Positions 1 through 9,590 of a DNA stretch of 64,000 bases are shown here, one piece after another. Position 1 is the first letter of the stretch. Every line of letters starts with the position of its first letter. Made by a program: the position numbers and the translations under genes. Source of the DNA: Enterococcus timonensis (GTDB taxonomy: Bacteria; Bacillota; Bacilli; Lactobacillales; Enterococcaceae); NCBI RefSeq assembly GCF_900104595.1, contig NZ_FNVY01000004.1, positions 620,001 to 684,000 of the forward strand, read 5' to 3'. The notes beneath the pieces were generated by a model that was given only the letters and a program-made list of their open reading frames with translations, did no database searches and was not told the DNA's origin.

Positions 1-120
1 TCAGTAGTGGAAGTGTATATGTCTAATTTGCGTAAAAAATTACGACTCGCCGGATTTTCTGGGACGATAAAAACTTTGCGCAATGTTGGCTATCAATTTA
101 TCCCAGGATCTGGTGATTAA
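1..120 (+). CDS. Response regulator, OmpR/PhoB family (C-terminal end only)
   Basis: The window opens inside this gene; 39 codons and a TAA remain. The visible residues include VYMSNLRKKL and TLRNVGYQF. These are typical of the last helix and wing of an OmpR/PhoB winged-helix DNA-binding domain. The receiver domain lies upstream of the window. The histidine kinase starts one base after the stop codon, so the two form a two-component pair read from one message. The target genes cannot be told from this fragment. Confidence 0.85.
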   Translation, partial: SVVEVYMSNLRKKLRLAGFSGTIKTLRNVGYQFIPGSGD

Positions 121-121
121 T

Positions 122-1450
122 ATGGAAGAACAACTGATCCATAAACAAAAGCGCCGTCTTTTTTTTGGTTTTTTACTTGCTTTTGCGCTGATTTTTTCCT
201 TATTAGGTGTTTTGGTCTTTCAAGCAATTAATTTTAATTTATATGCCTCAACGGACGAGCGGCTAAATGAAGCGGTCCAAAGTGAAACAACGATAACAAG
301 AGAAATTTCTTTTTCAAATGACTCACAAAATGATTTGCCTGAAGAAATGCCTAATCTCGGACCTAGCGCGCAAGAGAAACCCGCTGATAATCAAAAACCT
401 GGGGACTTTCAACAAATTGTGATTTTGCGCACCGCTACGGGAACGATTTTAAATGAAGAAGCGTTAGGTGTGCGGTATAATGAGTTGCAACAAGTTCAAT
501 TTGATCCGCAAAATCTTGATGAAATTACGAGTGTCACCGTCTAAAATCAAGATGGAACGACGCATCATTTTCATCAATTAACGGTGGAAAAAACCAACAG
601 TCAAGTTTCAGAACTTGCCTATTTGCAAGTATTAATTAACACCGATCAATTGCAAGAAAGCATGAATTCTTTTAAAATAACTTTACTGATTGCTATGGCG
701 ATTGCCTTTTTGGTTTCGGTTTTCTTAAGTCTGGCCTTAACAAATCGGGCCTTAAAACCAGTCTTGAAAAGTTGGGACAAACAACAAGCCTTTGTCGCCA
801 ATGCTTCTCATGAATTACGAACGCCGCTAGCTGTGATGCAATCTCAACTGGAAGCTTTATTTTTAACGCCAGAAAAAACAGTAGTGGAAGCTTCTGAGCC
901 CATTGCCACTACTTTAAGTGAAATTCGCCGGCTGACCAAATTATCTAATGACCTATTGCTTTTGGCGCGCTTTGACGCTAAGCAATCTTTCAGCCAAAAA
1001 AAATCAGTCGATATCGCTGATTTTTTAGAAAATATTACCGAACCGTATACAGAGCTTGCGGCAAGTTTGGGCAAACAATTGGTGATTGATAATTCGGCTT
1101 TTGAAAAAGTTCTCGTTGACCCTGAACAAATGCAACAAGTCTTGCTAATTTTATTAGATAACGCGTTGAAATTTACTGGTACAGATGGGAAAATTGTCAT
1201 TACTTCTCGAGTGACGGATAAATATTGGCAGCTGTCTGTTGCCGATAACGGCGTTGGTTTTGATGAAAAAGATCAAGAGAAGATTTTCGAACGCTTTTAC
1301 CGGGAAGATACTGCTCGGACGACTAAAGGAAGCGGTTTGGGATTGTCGATTGCCAAGATGATTATTGAAAGTCACGGCGGAAAATTAGTGGCTAAAAAAA
1401 ATCAGGGAAAAGGGGCCATTTTTTCATGGCAAATTCCCCTAAGATTTTAA
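122..1450 (+). pseudogene. Sensor histidine kinase interrupted by an in-frame stop
   Basis: This is the partner kinase of the response regulator just upstream. From ATG 122 it reads 140 codons: a basic N-terminus, a membrane segment and an extracellular part with an acidic, proline-rich stretch. It then meets TAA at 542-544. The same frame continues without any shift to 1450 and encodes the rest: a second membrane segment, an H-box (NASHELRTP, His codon at 809), the N-box region, a G1 box (DNGVGF) and a G2 box (GSGLGLS). Only one codon breaks it, consistent with a single change such as CAA to TAA. A truncated kinase could restart at GTG 584 or ATG 662, but neither has a convincing ribosome binding site. 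Such a product would keep the second membrane helix and catalytic core but lose the sensor. A sequencing error or readthrough is possible. Confidence 0.85.
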
Positions 1451-1516
1451 AAAATGTGGTATGGTTAGTGTATAGTTCGCTTATTAAACAATAACGTCAA
1501 TAGAAAGTAGAGATTT

Positions 1517-2446
1517 ATGGAGATTCAATTTTTAGGAACGGGATCCGGGGTGCCGGCCAAGCAACGCAATGTAAGTAGTATCGCTTTAAAATTATTAGAT
1601 GAACGCAATACCATTTGGCTTTTTGATTGTGGTGAAGGGACGCAAATGCAAATTTTGCACACGACTATCAAGCCTAGAAAAATAGAAAAAATTTTTATTA
1701 CTCATTTACATGGCGATCATATTTTTGGTTTGCCGGGTTTATTGAGTTCTCGTTCTTTTCAAGGAGGAACTGAACCGATAGAAATTATTGGGCCTAAAGG
1801 AATTAAAGAATATGTCCAGACTAGTCTGAGACTTACGGGAACTCATTTGACTTATCCGCTGCAGTTTCAAGAATTAACGGCAGGCGGCGTGGTGGTAGAT
1901 GATGCAACGTTTAAAGTCACCGCCGCACCATTAGATCACGGGATAAAATGTTTTGGTTATCGGATGGAAGAAGCCAGCCATGTCGGTGAATTGCAAGTGG
2001 AAAAATTGCGGGCTGAAAAAATTCCTGCCGGACCAATTTATGGTCAATTAAAAGCGGGAAAAACCGTTAATTTGCCAGATGGCAGACAAATTTTTGGCGC
2101 TGATTATATTGGCAAAGATCGACCAGGGCGCATTGTGACTATTTTAGGAGACACGCGGATTAGTCAAAATGGCGAACAATTAGCTGTTGGCGCTGATCTT
2201 TTAGTTCATGAAAGTACTTTTGCATTTGGCCAAGAAAAAATGGCCCGCGCTTATTTTCATTCGACTAATGTCCAAGCTGCTCAAATGGCCAAACGCGTTG
2301 GCGTGAAAAAATTATTACTAACCCATATTTCTGCGCGATTTTTAGCAAAAGATGCTTTGCTTTTACAAAGTCAAGCGCAAGAAATTTTTCCAGATACAAC
2401 CGTTGTGAAAGATTTTGATCAATTTGAAATTCCAATGAAGGAGTGA
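1517..2446 (+). CDS. rnz: Ribonuclease Z (tRNA 3' processing endonuclease)
   Basis: Metallo-beta-lactamase-fold endonuclease that removes the 3' trailer of tRNA precursors lacking an encoded CCA. The 309 residues match the usual length of bacterial RNase Z. The zinc motif HLHGDH is at residues 63-68 within [14 protein letters not shown], and a C-terminal HISAR segment supplies a further ligand. The N-terminal [13 protein letters not shown] is typical of the family. The ATG at 1517 follows a weak AGTAGAG sequence. The stop overlaps the GTG proposed as start of the downstream dehydrogenase, so the two are probably co-transcribed. I see nothing unusual in the protein. Confidence 0.95.
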   Translation: MEIQFLGTGSGVPAKQRNVSSIALKLLDERNTIWLFDCGEGTQMQILHTTIKPRKIEKIFITHLHGDHIFGLPGLLSSRSFQGGTEPIEIIGPKGIKEYVQTSLRLTGTHLTYPLQFQELTAGGVVVDDATFKVTAAPLDHGIKCFGYRMEEASHVGELQVEKLRAEKIPAGPIYGQLKAGKTVNLPDGRQIFGADYIGKDRPGRIVTILGDTRISQNGEQLAVGADLLVHESTFAFGQEKMARAYFHSTNVQAAQMAKRVGVKKLLLTHISARFLAKDALLLQSQAQEIFPDTTVVKDFDQFEIPMKE

Positions 2447-3243
2447 ATCAAACGAAAAATTTAACAGATAAAGTAATTTTGATTACTGGGGGATCGTCAG
2501 GAATGGGCGAACAGATTGCCTATGAAGCTGCTAAACGCGGCGCTGTTGTGGTAGTAAGTGCTCGGCGGGCAGAATTATTAGCCGATGTCGTTGAACGCTG
2601 CCAAATTTTATCCGGTAAACAAGCTTACGGTTTTCCTTGTGATGTTTCTGATCCAGATAGTTGCGATGAGCTGATTGAAAAAGTAGATCGGACAGTAGGC
2701 GCAGTCGATGTCTTAGCCAATGTGGCGGGTTTTGGTATTTTTGAAAATTATTTAGATATTGATTTTAAAGATGTTCGCTCGATGTTTGCTGTTAACGTTT
2801 TAGGTTTAATGTATTTAACGCAACATTATGCGGCTAAAATGGTGACGCGCGGCCACGGTCAAATTGTCAACTTTTCCTCGCAAGCTGGAAAAATTGCCAC
2901 TCCTAAGTCTAGTGTCTATTCCGCAACTAAATTTGCGATTGTTGGTTTTTCAAATGCGCTACGCTTAGAATTAAAACCATTTGGCGTGCAGGTGTTGACC
3001 ATTTGTCCAGGACCAATTACGACCTCTTTTTTTTCCAAAGCGGATCCTTCCGGCGATTATATTGAAAAAGTAAAACAATTCGCCCTAGAACCTGAAGCGC
3101 TGGCTAAAAAAATTGTCGATGCTTTCTTAACGAACAAACGGGAAATTAATGCACCGTGGTATATGGAGGCAGCTGGCAGATTTTATGTTTTATTCCCCCA
3201 TGTAGGAGACGTATTAGCAGGATCTATTTTTAATCAAAAATAA
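2443..3243 (+). CDS. Short-chain dehydrogenase/reductase, start codon uncertain
   Basis: Classical SDR with a Rossmann fold. The cofactor motif TGGSSGMG is at residues 15-22, NVAG at 93-96, a serine pair at 145-146 and the catalytic YSATK at 159-163. An Arg-rich stretch after strand 2 (SARRAE) suggests NADP(H), which is an inference. The substrate is unknown. The frame opens at GTG 2443, overlapping the rnz stop. However, the only strong Shine-Dalgarno sequence, AAGGAG at 2438-2443, lies on top of that GTG. It is ideally spaced, 8 bases, for the ACG at 2452, which would give a protein beginning (M)KNLTDK. The gene may therefore use ACG or have lost an ATG. Its place after rnz suggests co-expression, not shared function. 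Confidence 0.85.
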   Translation: MNQTKNLTDKVILITGGSSGMGEQIAYEAAKRGAVVVVSARRAELLADVVERCQILSGKQAYGFPCDVSDPDSCDELIEKVDRTVGAVDVLANVAGFGIFENYLDIDFKDVRSMFAVNVLGLMYLTQHYAAKMVTRGHGQIVNFSSQAGKIATPKSSVYSATKFAIVGFSNALRLELKPFGVQVLTICPGPITTSFFSKADPSGDYIEKVKQFALEPEALAKKIVDAFLTNKREINAPWYMEAAGRFYVLFPHVGDVLAGSIFNQK

Positions 3244-3254
3244 ATAGGAGGGTC

Positions 3255-3680
3255 ATGATGAAACGTTCATGGCAAGTCATTTTAGGGTTTATCTTGGTTT
3301 TTTTAGTAGTTTTATTTGCAGTAGTCAATGTTAAATCGGTGCCGGTAAATTTAGGCATCGTCCAATTAAATGCGCCGTTAATTTTAGTGATTTTAGCGTC
3401 CGCATTTGTCGGAGCGATTGTAGTTTTTTTAACCAGTTCCGCTAGTTTGCTACAAAAAAATCGCCAAATAAAAAAATTGAAACAAACAGCTACTAATAAT
3501 CAAGCCGAACAAGAAAAACAAATCGCAACAGTAAAAGAAGAACAACAAAGAGAATTTGAACGGCAAGTAGCAGAATTAAAAGCAGATTATGAAACACAGT
3601 TAAAAGTCGCCAATCAACCAATTGCGCCCGTAACAGAAGAACAATTACCTAAATCTGGAAATATTGATTATTTTGGCTAA
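3255..3680 (+). CDS. LapA-domain membrane protein with coiled-coil tail
   Basis: A 141-residue protein with two membrane helices (about residues 8-26 and 38-60) joined by a short loop. A charged Lys/Glu/Gln-rich segment follows (about 70-117) that should form a coiled coil in the cytoplasm. This is the layout of LapA-domain (DUF1049) proteins, whose exact role in Gram-positive bacteria is unclear. The ribosome binding site TAGGAGG precedes a double start, ATG 3255 and ATG 3258; either could be used. It follows the dehydrogenase by 11 bases and is last in the rnz operon, just before a strong terminator. Confidence 0.75.
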   Translation: MMKRSWQVILGFILVFLVVLFAVVNVKSVPVNLGIVQLNAPLILVILASAFVGAIVVFLTSSASLLQKNRQIKKLKQTATNNQAEQEKQIATVKEEQQREFERQVAELKADYETQLKVANQPIAPVTEEQLPKSGNIDYFG

Positions 3681-3705
3681 AAAATGGCATTAGCCATTTT
3701 TTTTT
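3681..3705 (+). terminator. Intrinsic terminator of the rnz operon
   Basis: Perfect 8-bp stem AAAATGGC / GCCATTTT (3681-3688 with 3693-3700), a 4-base loop, and a T run to 3705. It starts right after the stop of the LapA-like gene. Confidence 0.85.
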
Positions 3706-3830
3706 GCCGGAATTAAGAATACTTTCAACCATCATTCAATAAGGCAGAGTGCGAGTGCTTATTCATTTAGGCCAAGTATCGAGCCAATTTTTATGAAATC
3801 AACTCGTGAACAACTCGAGGAGGAAAATTC

Positions 3831-4484
3831 ATGGAGATACCACTAATAAAAACCATAGATTTAGGATATGAAGTAGATGGTAAAACTATTTTAAAAGGGA
3901 TTAATCTAGCGATTGAACCAGGAGAATTTTTAACGATTACAGGTCCATCTGGAAGTGGTAAAAGTACGTTATTAAAAATTATGGCCACAATGTTGTCGTC
4001 GACTGAAGGTCAGTTATTTTATCAAAATAAATCCATTGAAGAGTATGAACCGACTGCTTACCGAAAAGAAGTTTCGTACTGTTTTCAAACGGCAACTCTT
4101 TTTGGAGAAACAGTAAAAGATAATTTAGCATTTCCTTTTGAAATTAGAGACCAGACTTTCAACCAAGAAAAAGCTTTTTCTGCTTTAAAAAGCGTTGGCC
4201 TAGAAAAAGAGTATCTCACGAAATCGGTCAATTCATTATCTGGCGGGGAAAAACAAAGAGTAGCATTGATTCGTAATATGTTGTTTATGCCTAAAGTATT
4301 ATTGCTCGATGAAGTGACCAGCGCCCTGGATGAAGAAAATCAGATAATTATTCGTTCTTTAATCCATCAATTAAATCAAAAGCAAGGACTCACTATAGTT
4401 TGGGTCACCCATAATGCGCAAGAGATTCAATCTTCAAATCGTATGATTCGCTTAATTAATGGAGTAGTGGAGGAAGCAAAATGA
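3831..4484 (+). CDS. ABC transporter ATP-binding protein, FetA/YbbL type
   Basis: ATPase subunit of a two-gene ABC exporter. Visible motifs are Walker A GPSGSGKS (38-45), signature LSGGE (136-140), Walker B VLLLDE (156-161) and the H-loop histidine at 194. The 217 residues are a bare nucleotide-binding domain. The next gene overlaps by 4 bases (ATGA) and encodes a UPF0014/FetB-type permease. The pair therefore corresponds to the FetAB (YbbLM) family, linked in Escherichia coli to iron export and oxidative stress resistance. The substrate here is an inference. The start at ATG 3831 follows GAGGAGG at a good distance. Confidence 0.85.
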   Translation: MEIPLIKTIDLGYEVDGKTILKGINLAIEPGEFLTITGPSGSGKSTLLKIMATMLSSTEGQLFYQNKSIEEYEPTAYRKEVSYCFQTATLFGETVKDNLAFPFEIRDQTFNQEKAFSALKSVGLEKEYLTKSVNSLSGGEKQRVALIRNMLFMPKVLLLDEVTSALDEENQIIIRSLIHQLNQKQGLTIVWVTHNAQEIQSSNRMIRLINGVVEEAK

Positions 4485-5239
4485 ACTTAGCTATTAATAA
4501 TGTATCTTTATTATTTGCAACGGCTCTGGTGGGAATAGCACTTATTGTTGTTTATAAAGAGAAATTAGGCTTAGGTAAAGATATTTTAATTAGTGTCGTT
4601 CGCGCAGTGGTTCAATTAGTGGCGGTCGGTTATTTATTAGGCTACGTTTTTAAATTAAATAATGTCGTTTTGACCTTAGCACTTGTTTTAGTTATTATTT
4701 TTAACGCGTCATATACGGCCGGTAAGAAAAGCAATGGCATAGCAAATGCTTTTAAAATATCATTTATTGCTATATTATCAGCAACTAGTCTTACGTTAGT
4801 TGTGTTGATCTTATCGGGATCGGTTTTATTTATTCCTTCACAAGTTATTCCAGTATCCGGCATGATTGCCAGTAATTCAATGATTGCTATTGGAATTTGT
4901 TATCGAAACTTAAATGCAAAATTCAAAGATCAGCGGCAACAAGTACTAGAAATGTTATCTTTAGGAGCAAATTTAAAACAAGCCTCGATTAGCATTGTTC
5001 GTGACAGTATTCGCTCAGGGATGTTGCCCACAATTGAGTCTGCAAAAACAATCGGAATTGTTAGTTTGCCTGGGATGATGTCTGGCTTAATGTTTGCAGG
5101 TGTTGATCCGACAGATGCCATAAAGTATCAAATTATGGTTACCTTTATGTTATTATCAACAACGAGTATTGCTTCTGTAATTGCAAGTTATATGGCGTAT
5201 AAAGAATTTTACACAGCAAGTAAACAATTAAAAAACTGA
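4481..5239 (+). CDS. ABC transporter permease, FetB/YbbM (UPF0014) family
   Basis: Integral membrane protein of 252 residues with about six to seven hydrophobic segments. It has the family's conserved central cytoplasmic stretch (IRSGMLPTIESAKTIGIVSLPG) around residues 177-198, split here as IRSGMLPTIES and AKTIGIVSLPG. It begins inside the stop of the ATPase gene, so the two subunits are translationally coupled. By homology it is the channel half of a putative iron exporter. No terminator is clear before recJ 74 bases downstream, so partial read-through into recJ is possible. Confidence 0.85.
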   Translation: MNLAINNVSLLFATALVGIALIVVYKEKLGLGKDILISVVRAVVQLVAVGYLLGYVFKLNNVVLTLALVLVIIFNASYTAGKKSNGIANAFKISFIAILSATSLTLVVLILSGSVLFIPSQVIPVSGMIASNSMIAIGICYRNLNAKFKDQRQQVLEMLSLGANLKQASISIVRDSIRSGMLPTIESAKTIGIVSLPGMMSGLMFAGVDPTDAIKYQIMVTFMLLSTTSIASVIASYMAYKEFYTASKQLKN

Positions 5240-5313
5240 AAGACAATCTTTTTTTTGCGTGAAACAAGTTTACTGAATTGAAAAAATTAAAATAAATATC
5301 CGGAGGTGGAGCC

Positions 5314-7590
5314 GTGAAAGAGACAAAGTATCAGTGGGAGCTACTGGAAAAAGAAACTATTCCTGAAAACTATGAAAAACAATTAGCGCCATTTGGGGTT
5401 AGTGCAGAATTTGCTCAATATGCTTGGCAAATCGGTTTGAAAACAGACGAAGACTTACGGATTTTTTTTCAGCCGACGTTAGCTGATTTATTAGATCCCT
5501 ATTTATTATTTGATATGGAAAAAGCGGTGAATCGGATTCGTCAAGCCATTGAAAATCAAGAAAAAATATTAATTTATGGAGATTACGACGCCGACGGAAT
5601 TACTAGTACGACTGTTTTAAAAGAAGCCATTGAAACATTAGGTGGCGATGTCGTTTATTATTTGCCCAATCGTTTTAAAGATGGTTACGGACCGAATCTT
5701 CGGGTTTACCAAGAATTTATTAATTTTGGTGTCGGCTTAATTATCACTGTTGATAATGGTGTGGCCGGTCACGAAGCGATTGCCTATGCAAAAAATGCCG
5801 GAGTCGATGTAGTAGTAACCGATCACCATGAATTGCCAGAAGTTTTACCAGATGCTTTGGCGATTGTTCATCCTAGACATCCAAGTGGGGCGTATCCATT
5901 TGGCCAACTAGCCGGCGTGGGCGTTAGTTTTAAATTGGCTTGTGCGCTGTTAGAAGAAATTCCAACTGAATTATTAGAACTAGTGGCGATTGGGACGATT
6001 GCTGACTTGGTACCAATGACCGGAGAAAATCGCACCTTAGTTCAATTAGGATTAGCGCAAATGAAATATTCTGATCGGGTGGGGTTACTAGCCCTTTTTC
6101 AAGTGGCGAAATTAGACGCCGAAAAAGTGAATGAAGAAGATATTGGTTTTCAAATTGCGCCCCGCTTAAATGCTTTAGGTCGCTTGGACGATGCAAGTTT
6201 AGGCGTTGAGCTATTATCGACGTTTGATTTTGACGAAGCCAAGGCGATGGCTTTAAAAATTGATGAAACAAATAATCAACGCAAAGAACTAGTAGCCTCT
6301 TTGACCCAAACTGCGCTAGGACAATTAACGCCTGACGATTCAATTGCCTTTGCCGCTGGAGACAATTGGCATGAAGGAATTTTAGGCATTGTCGCGGGAA
6401 AATTATTACAAGAAAAAAATGCGCCGGCCTTTGTTCTAACGTTGAATTTAGAAACGGGAATAGCAAAAGGATCAGCCCGCAGTGTGGATCAATTTAATGT
6501 TTATGAAGCGTTAAGGCAGCACGAATCATTATTTAGTGCCTTTGGTGGACATCATGCGGCAGCTGGTTTTTCATTGCCAGTGGAAAATTTGGCAGCTTTT
6601 AAGTCGGCGATGATTGAAGCTTTTTCTCAAGTGAAAAGGCAAGAAGTGAAAGAAGTAGTTAAAGTCGCTTTTTTAGAGCCAATCGATAAAATTTCTAAAA
6701 GTTTTTACCAAACATTAACTCTTTTTGGTCCATTTGGCACAGAACATAAGCGCCCGTTCGTTCAGTTGAATAATCAAACGGTAGAAAATGCTAAAACAAT
6801 TGGCGATGGGACGCATTTGAAATTTCAATTAGCTAATTTATCAGGTGACCCGGTGGATGTGTTAGGTTTTGGCAAAGGCGATCAAGTGCTAGAATTTACC
6901 AACAATCAGCCGGTGGATCTCTTAGTAAATATTAGCCTTAATGAGTGGAATGGAACGAGCAAAATTCAACTTATGTTAGTCGACTTTGGTATTTCTGGTG
7001 AGCAAATCTTTGATTACCGCAGTCAAAAAAATCGCCTGCCACATGTAACAGGCAAGACGCGTTATTTGATTTTTAATGCTAAAAACAAAAAACGTTTGCA
7101 ACTAGAAGACCAATCGGTGATTGATCTTAATCATATTACGCCAATTGCTGCTGCTGATAATTTAGTAATGGCCGACTGTCCGGCTGATTTACAACTAGCG
7201 CAAGAAATTTTAAAAAAATTAGCACCCACCCGAATTTTTCTTTGGTTATACAGTTTTGAAGAAGCTTATTTAAATGGTTTACCAACGCGGACTGTTTTTT
7301 CGCAAGTCTTTAAATTTTTGCAACAACAAAAAAATTTGGACGTGCGTCATAAGGTGCCGCAAGTGGCTCAATTTTTAAAAATTTCTGAAAAAAATTTAAT
7401 TTTAATTATTCAGGTGTTTTTTGAATTAAATTTTGTTACAATAGAGGACGGCTTGTTAAATCCGGTGGCTAATCCAGTAGCGCATGATTTAACAACGAGC
7501 CCAAGTTATCAAAAATATCAACAACAAATGAAAACAGAAGAATTTTTACTTTATGCTCCAGTAGCGGCGATTGCCGACTGGCTGAAGTGA
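5314..7590 (+). CDS. recJ: Single-stranded-DNA-specific exonuclease RecJ
   Basis: 5'-3' exonuclease acting on single-stranded DNA in recombination, mismatch and base-excision repair. The DHH phosphoesterase core is intact: GDYDADG at 89-95, DNG at 147-149 and TDHHE at 169-173. The DHHA1 motif [11 protein letters not shown] follows in the middle. At 758 residues it is the long form seen in Firmicutes, with an OB-fold-like region and an extra C-terminal domain. The start is GTG 5314 behind CGGAGGTGGAG. The apt gene follows directly, the same pair as in Bacillus (recJ-apt). Confidence 0.95.
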   Translation: MKETKYQWELLEKETIPENYEKQLAPFGVSAEFAQYAWQIGLKTDEDLRIFFQPTLADLLDPYLLFDMEKAVNRIRQAIENQEKILIYGDYDADGITSTTVLKEAIETLGGDVVYYLPNRFKDGYGPNLRVYQEFINFGVGLIITVDNGVAGHEAIAYAKNAGVDVVVTDHHELPEVLPDALAIVHPRHPSGAYPFGQLAGVGVSFKLACALLEEIPTELLELVAIGTIADLVPMTGENRTLVQLGLAQMKYSDRVGLLALFQVAKLDAEKVNEEDIGFQIAPRLNALGRLDDASLGVELLSTFDFDEAKAMALKIDETNNQRKELVASLTQTALGQLTPDDSIAFAAGDNWHEGILGIVAGKLLQEKNAPAFVLTLNLETGIAKGSARSVDQFNVYEALRQHESLFSAFGGHHAAAGFSLPVENLAAFKSAMIEAFSQVKRQEVKEVVKVAFLEPIDKISKSFYQTLTLFGPFGTEHKRPFVQLNNQTVENAKTIGDGTHLKFQLANLSGDPVDVLGFGKGDQVLEFTNNQPVDLLVNISLNEWNGTSKIQLMLVDFGISGEQIFDYRSQKNRLPHVTGKTRYLIFNAKNKKRLQLEDQSVIDLNHITPIAAADNLVMADCPADLQLAQEILKKLAPTRIFLWLYSFEEAYLNGLPTRTVFSQVFKFLQQQKNLDVRHKVPQVAQFLKISEKNLILIIQVFFELNFVTIEDGLLNPVANPVAHDLTTSPSYQKYQQQMKTEEFLLYAPVAAIADWLK

Positions 7591-7601
7591 AGGAGGACTT
7601 T

Positions 7602-8120
7602 ATGAATTTAAAAGATTATGTAGCGAGCATTCCAGATTATCCAGAACCCGGGATTATTTTCCGCGATATTTCCCCATTAATGGCTGACGGTGCGGCGTAT
7701 CGTGAAGCGACGAAACAAATCGTTGATTATGCCAAAGAAAAAAATATCGATATGGTTGTTGGACCGGAAGCACGCGGATTTATTGTGGGCTGTCCAGTGG
7801 CTTATGAGTTAGGGGTCGGTTTTGCTCCTGCTCGTAAAAAAGGAAAATTACCTCGTAAAACTGTCGAAGTAGACTATGCTTTGGAATATGGTCATGCCAC
7901 GTTGACTTTACACGAAGACGCGATTAAACCTGGCCAACGGGTTTTAATTTGTGATGATCTTCTAGCTACCGGTGGAACCATTGCAGCTACGATTGAACTT
8001 GTTGAAAAACTGGGTGGGATTGTAGTCGGTTGTGCTTTCTTGATTGCTTTAAAAGATCTCCACGGGAAAAATAAAATCAACCAAGATAAATATGAAGTTC
8101 TAACTTTAATGGAATTTTAA
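7602..8120 (+). CDS. apt: Adenine phosphoribosyltransferase
   Basis: Purine salvage enzyme converting adenine and PRPP to AMP. The 172 residues match the usual size. The PRPP-binding loop [13 protein letters not shown] is at about 114-126, and the N-terminal [16 protein letters not shown] is diagnostic. An in-frame GTG at 7587 would add five residues, but AGGAGG at 7591-7596 is placed to serve ATG 7602, so I choose the latter. It follows recJ by 11 bases. In related bacteria the next gene is often relA; here the operon ends in a terminator. Confidence 0.95.
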   Translation: MNLKDYVASIPDYPEPGIIFRDISPLMADGAAYREATKQIVDYAKEKNIDMVVGPEARGFIVGCPVAYELGVGFAPARKKGKLPRKTVEVDYALEYGHATLTLHEDAIKPGQRVLICDDLLATGGTIAATIELVEKLGGIVVGCAFLIALKDLHGKNKINQDKYEVLTLMEF

Positions 8121-8163
8121 AAAAAAAAAGAGCACACTCATCAGCGAGTGCGCTCTTTTTTTT
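8121..8163. terminator. Bidirectional terminator between apt and the lipoprotein gene
   Basis: Long hairpin AAAGAGC-A-CACTC / GAGTG-C-GCTCTTT with a poly-A run on the left and a poly-T run on the right. It can stop both the apt transcript and the converging minus-strand lipoprotein transcript. Confidence 0.85.
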
Positions 8164-8593
8164 ATTTAGCAGGTTCTAAAACTAGTTCATCGACGTCTTC
8201 ATCGGCATCTGAAGCTTTAAAAATAATATTTTTTCCGTCTTTTTTCATAGTAAAATCGTCATCTAAGTCAAGATCTTCACTTTCTAAATGAATCTTATTG
8301 CCGTCGATTTTATAGTCGATTTCAAAGACCATCATGGCCAACAATTCTTGCGCAAAATCTTCGCCCAATTCGCCTAAATCTCCTAAATCTTCGGTATCCA
8401 TTTCGTCAAGTTCTGGGGTCATGGTCATGGTTGAATCAGTGAAACTAGTTTTCATAGTCAGTTGGGTGTCGTCTTCTTCCATTACGGTTTGCCAATCATT
8501 TTTTTGCAAATCTTTTTGGGTAATCTTTGAACCACAACCGCCTAGAGCCAATAAACTCAAACCTAAAACTGTAAAAGCTAATATTTTTTTCAT
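8162..8593 (-). CDS. Small acidic lipoprotein, function unknown
   Basis: A 143-residue exported lipoprotein. The N-terminus has two lysines, a hydrophobic stretch and a lipobox LALGGC, with the modified cysteine at about residue 20. The mature part is very acidic, with an ELDEMDTEDLGDLGELGED run, and looks like a small beta-rich globular domain. I do not recognise a specific family. Converging on apt, it has its own promoter (extended -10 near 8615-8623) and a good ribosome binding site AAGGAGG ahead of the ATG. Confidence 0.8.
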   Translation of the reverse strand: MKKILAFTVLGLSLLALGGCGSKITQKDLQKNDWQTVMEEDDTQLTMKTSFTDSTMTMTPELDEMDTEDLGDLGELGEDFAQELLAMMVFEIDYKIDGNKIHLESEDLDLDDDFTMKKDGKNIIFKASDADEDVDELVLEPAK

Positions 8594-8614
8594 TTTAACT
8601 CCTCCTTGCTTTGT

Positions 8615-8623
8615 AGTATAACA
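8615..8623 (-). promoter_or_regulatory. Extended -10 promoter of the lipoprotein gene
   Basis: On the minus strand the sequence reads TGTTATACT, an extended -10 element, about 22 bases upstream of the ATG. No good -35 is visible, as is common with a TGn motif. Confidence 0.6.
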
Positions 8624-8755
8624 ATTGTTTCTTTATTTTAAAAGGGGAAAACTGGGGGAATTGGCCGTGTTTTTGGATTTTTTAGGGTAGAAAATTAATA
8701 TTTTTTTCGGATTTTCTGAATTTCATCAATTTTTGTAGGTTTTCTGGTACGATAT

Positions 8756-8764
8756 TGTTATAAT
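8756..8764 (+). promoter_or_regulatory. Extended -10 promoter of uppS
   Basis: TGTTATAAT is a perfect -10 hexamer with TGn extension, 35 bases upstream of the uppS start. TTGTAG at 8733-8738 is a poor -35 with a long 20-base spacer. Confidence 0.65.
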
Positions 8765-8798
8765 ATGAATGAATTGTCAAGAAGAAGGGGGAAACAAG

Positions 8799-9590
8799 AT
8801 GTTTCGCATTTTCCCACAGAAGGAAAAATATTTGCACGCGCACCAACATGATTTTGATGCTCAAGGTGTGATTCCAAAACATGTGGCGATTATTATGGAC
8901 GGCAATGGTCGCTGGGCGCAGAATCGACGGCTTCCAAGAGTGGCCGGCCATAAAGAGGGCATGGAAAATGTTAAAAGTATTACTAAAGTAGCCAGTCATC
9001 TTGGCGTTAAAGTTTTGACTTTATATGCTTTTTCGACAGAAAATTGGAAACGGCCCACCGATGAAGTAAATTATTTAATGCAGCTGCCGGTAGATTTTTT
9101 TGATGTCTTTGTGCCCGAACTGATTAAAGAAAATGTCCGGGTAACAGTGATGGGTTATACAGAATTTTTACCAGAAGCGACCCAACAAGCAGTTTTTAAC
9201 GCCATTGAACAGACGAAAAATAATAGCGGCATGATTTTGAATTTTGCCCTAAATTATGGAAGTCGCGCTGAAATTGTAACCGCAGTTCAAGAAATTGCCC
9301 AACAAGCAAAAGACGACCAATTACAAATCGACGAAATTAATGAAGACGTTATTAGTCAACATTTAATGACGGCTATTTTACCAGTGGAGTTTCAAGATCC
9401 TGAACTGGTGATTCGCACTAGTGGAGAAGAACGGATTAGTAATTTTTTATTGTGGCAATTAGCCTACAGTGAATTATTTTTTACTAAAGCGTATTGGCCT
9501 GATTTTGATCAAGAACATTTGCAAGAAGCCATCGGTGCTTTTCAAAATCGCAATCGGCGCTTTGGCGGATTGAAGGAGGAGAAAAAATGA
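8799..9590 (+). CDS. uppS: Undecaprenyl diphosphate synthase
   Basis: cis-Prenyltransferase that adds eight isoprene units to farnesyl diphosphate, making the lipid carrier for peptidoglycan, teichoic acid and capsule. The active-site signature IIMDGNGRWA is at residues 31-40. The C-terminal RTSGEERISNFLLWQ binds isopentenyl diphosphate. An upstream in-frame ATG at 8769 is open, but AAGGGGG at 8785-8791 is spaced for ATG 8799, giving 263 residues. The stop overlaps the start of cdsA by 4 bases. This begins the envelope operon uppS-cdsA. Confidence 0.95.
   Translation: MFRIFPQKEKYLHAHQHDFDAQGVIPKHVAIIMDGNGRWAQNRRLPRVAGHKEGMENVKSITKVASHLGVKVLTLYAFSTENWKRPTDEVNYLMQLPVDFFDVFVPELIKENVRVTVMGYTEFLPEATQQAVFNAIEQTKNNSGMILNFALNYGSRAEIVTAVQEIAQQAKDDQLQIDEINEDVISQHLMTAILPVEFQDPELVIRTSGEERISNFLLWQLAYSELFFTKAYWPDFDQEHLQEAIGAFQNRNRRFGGLKEEKK

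Noticed and set aside
3793-3846. A 17-codon frame overlapping the start of the FetA-like gene
   Set aside because: No ribosome binding site upstream of ATG 3793. The overlap with GAGGAGG and the real ATG makes regulation conceivable but unsupported.
5930-6466. A 178-codon minus-strand frame inside recJ
   Set aside because: No ribosome binding site, no recognisable motif, and fully covered by a well-supported recJ.
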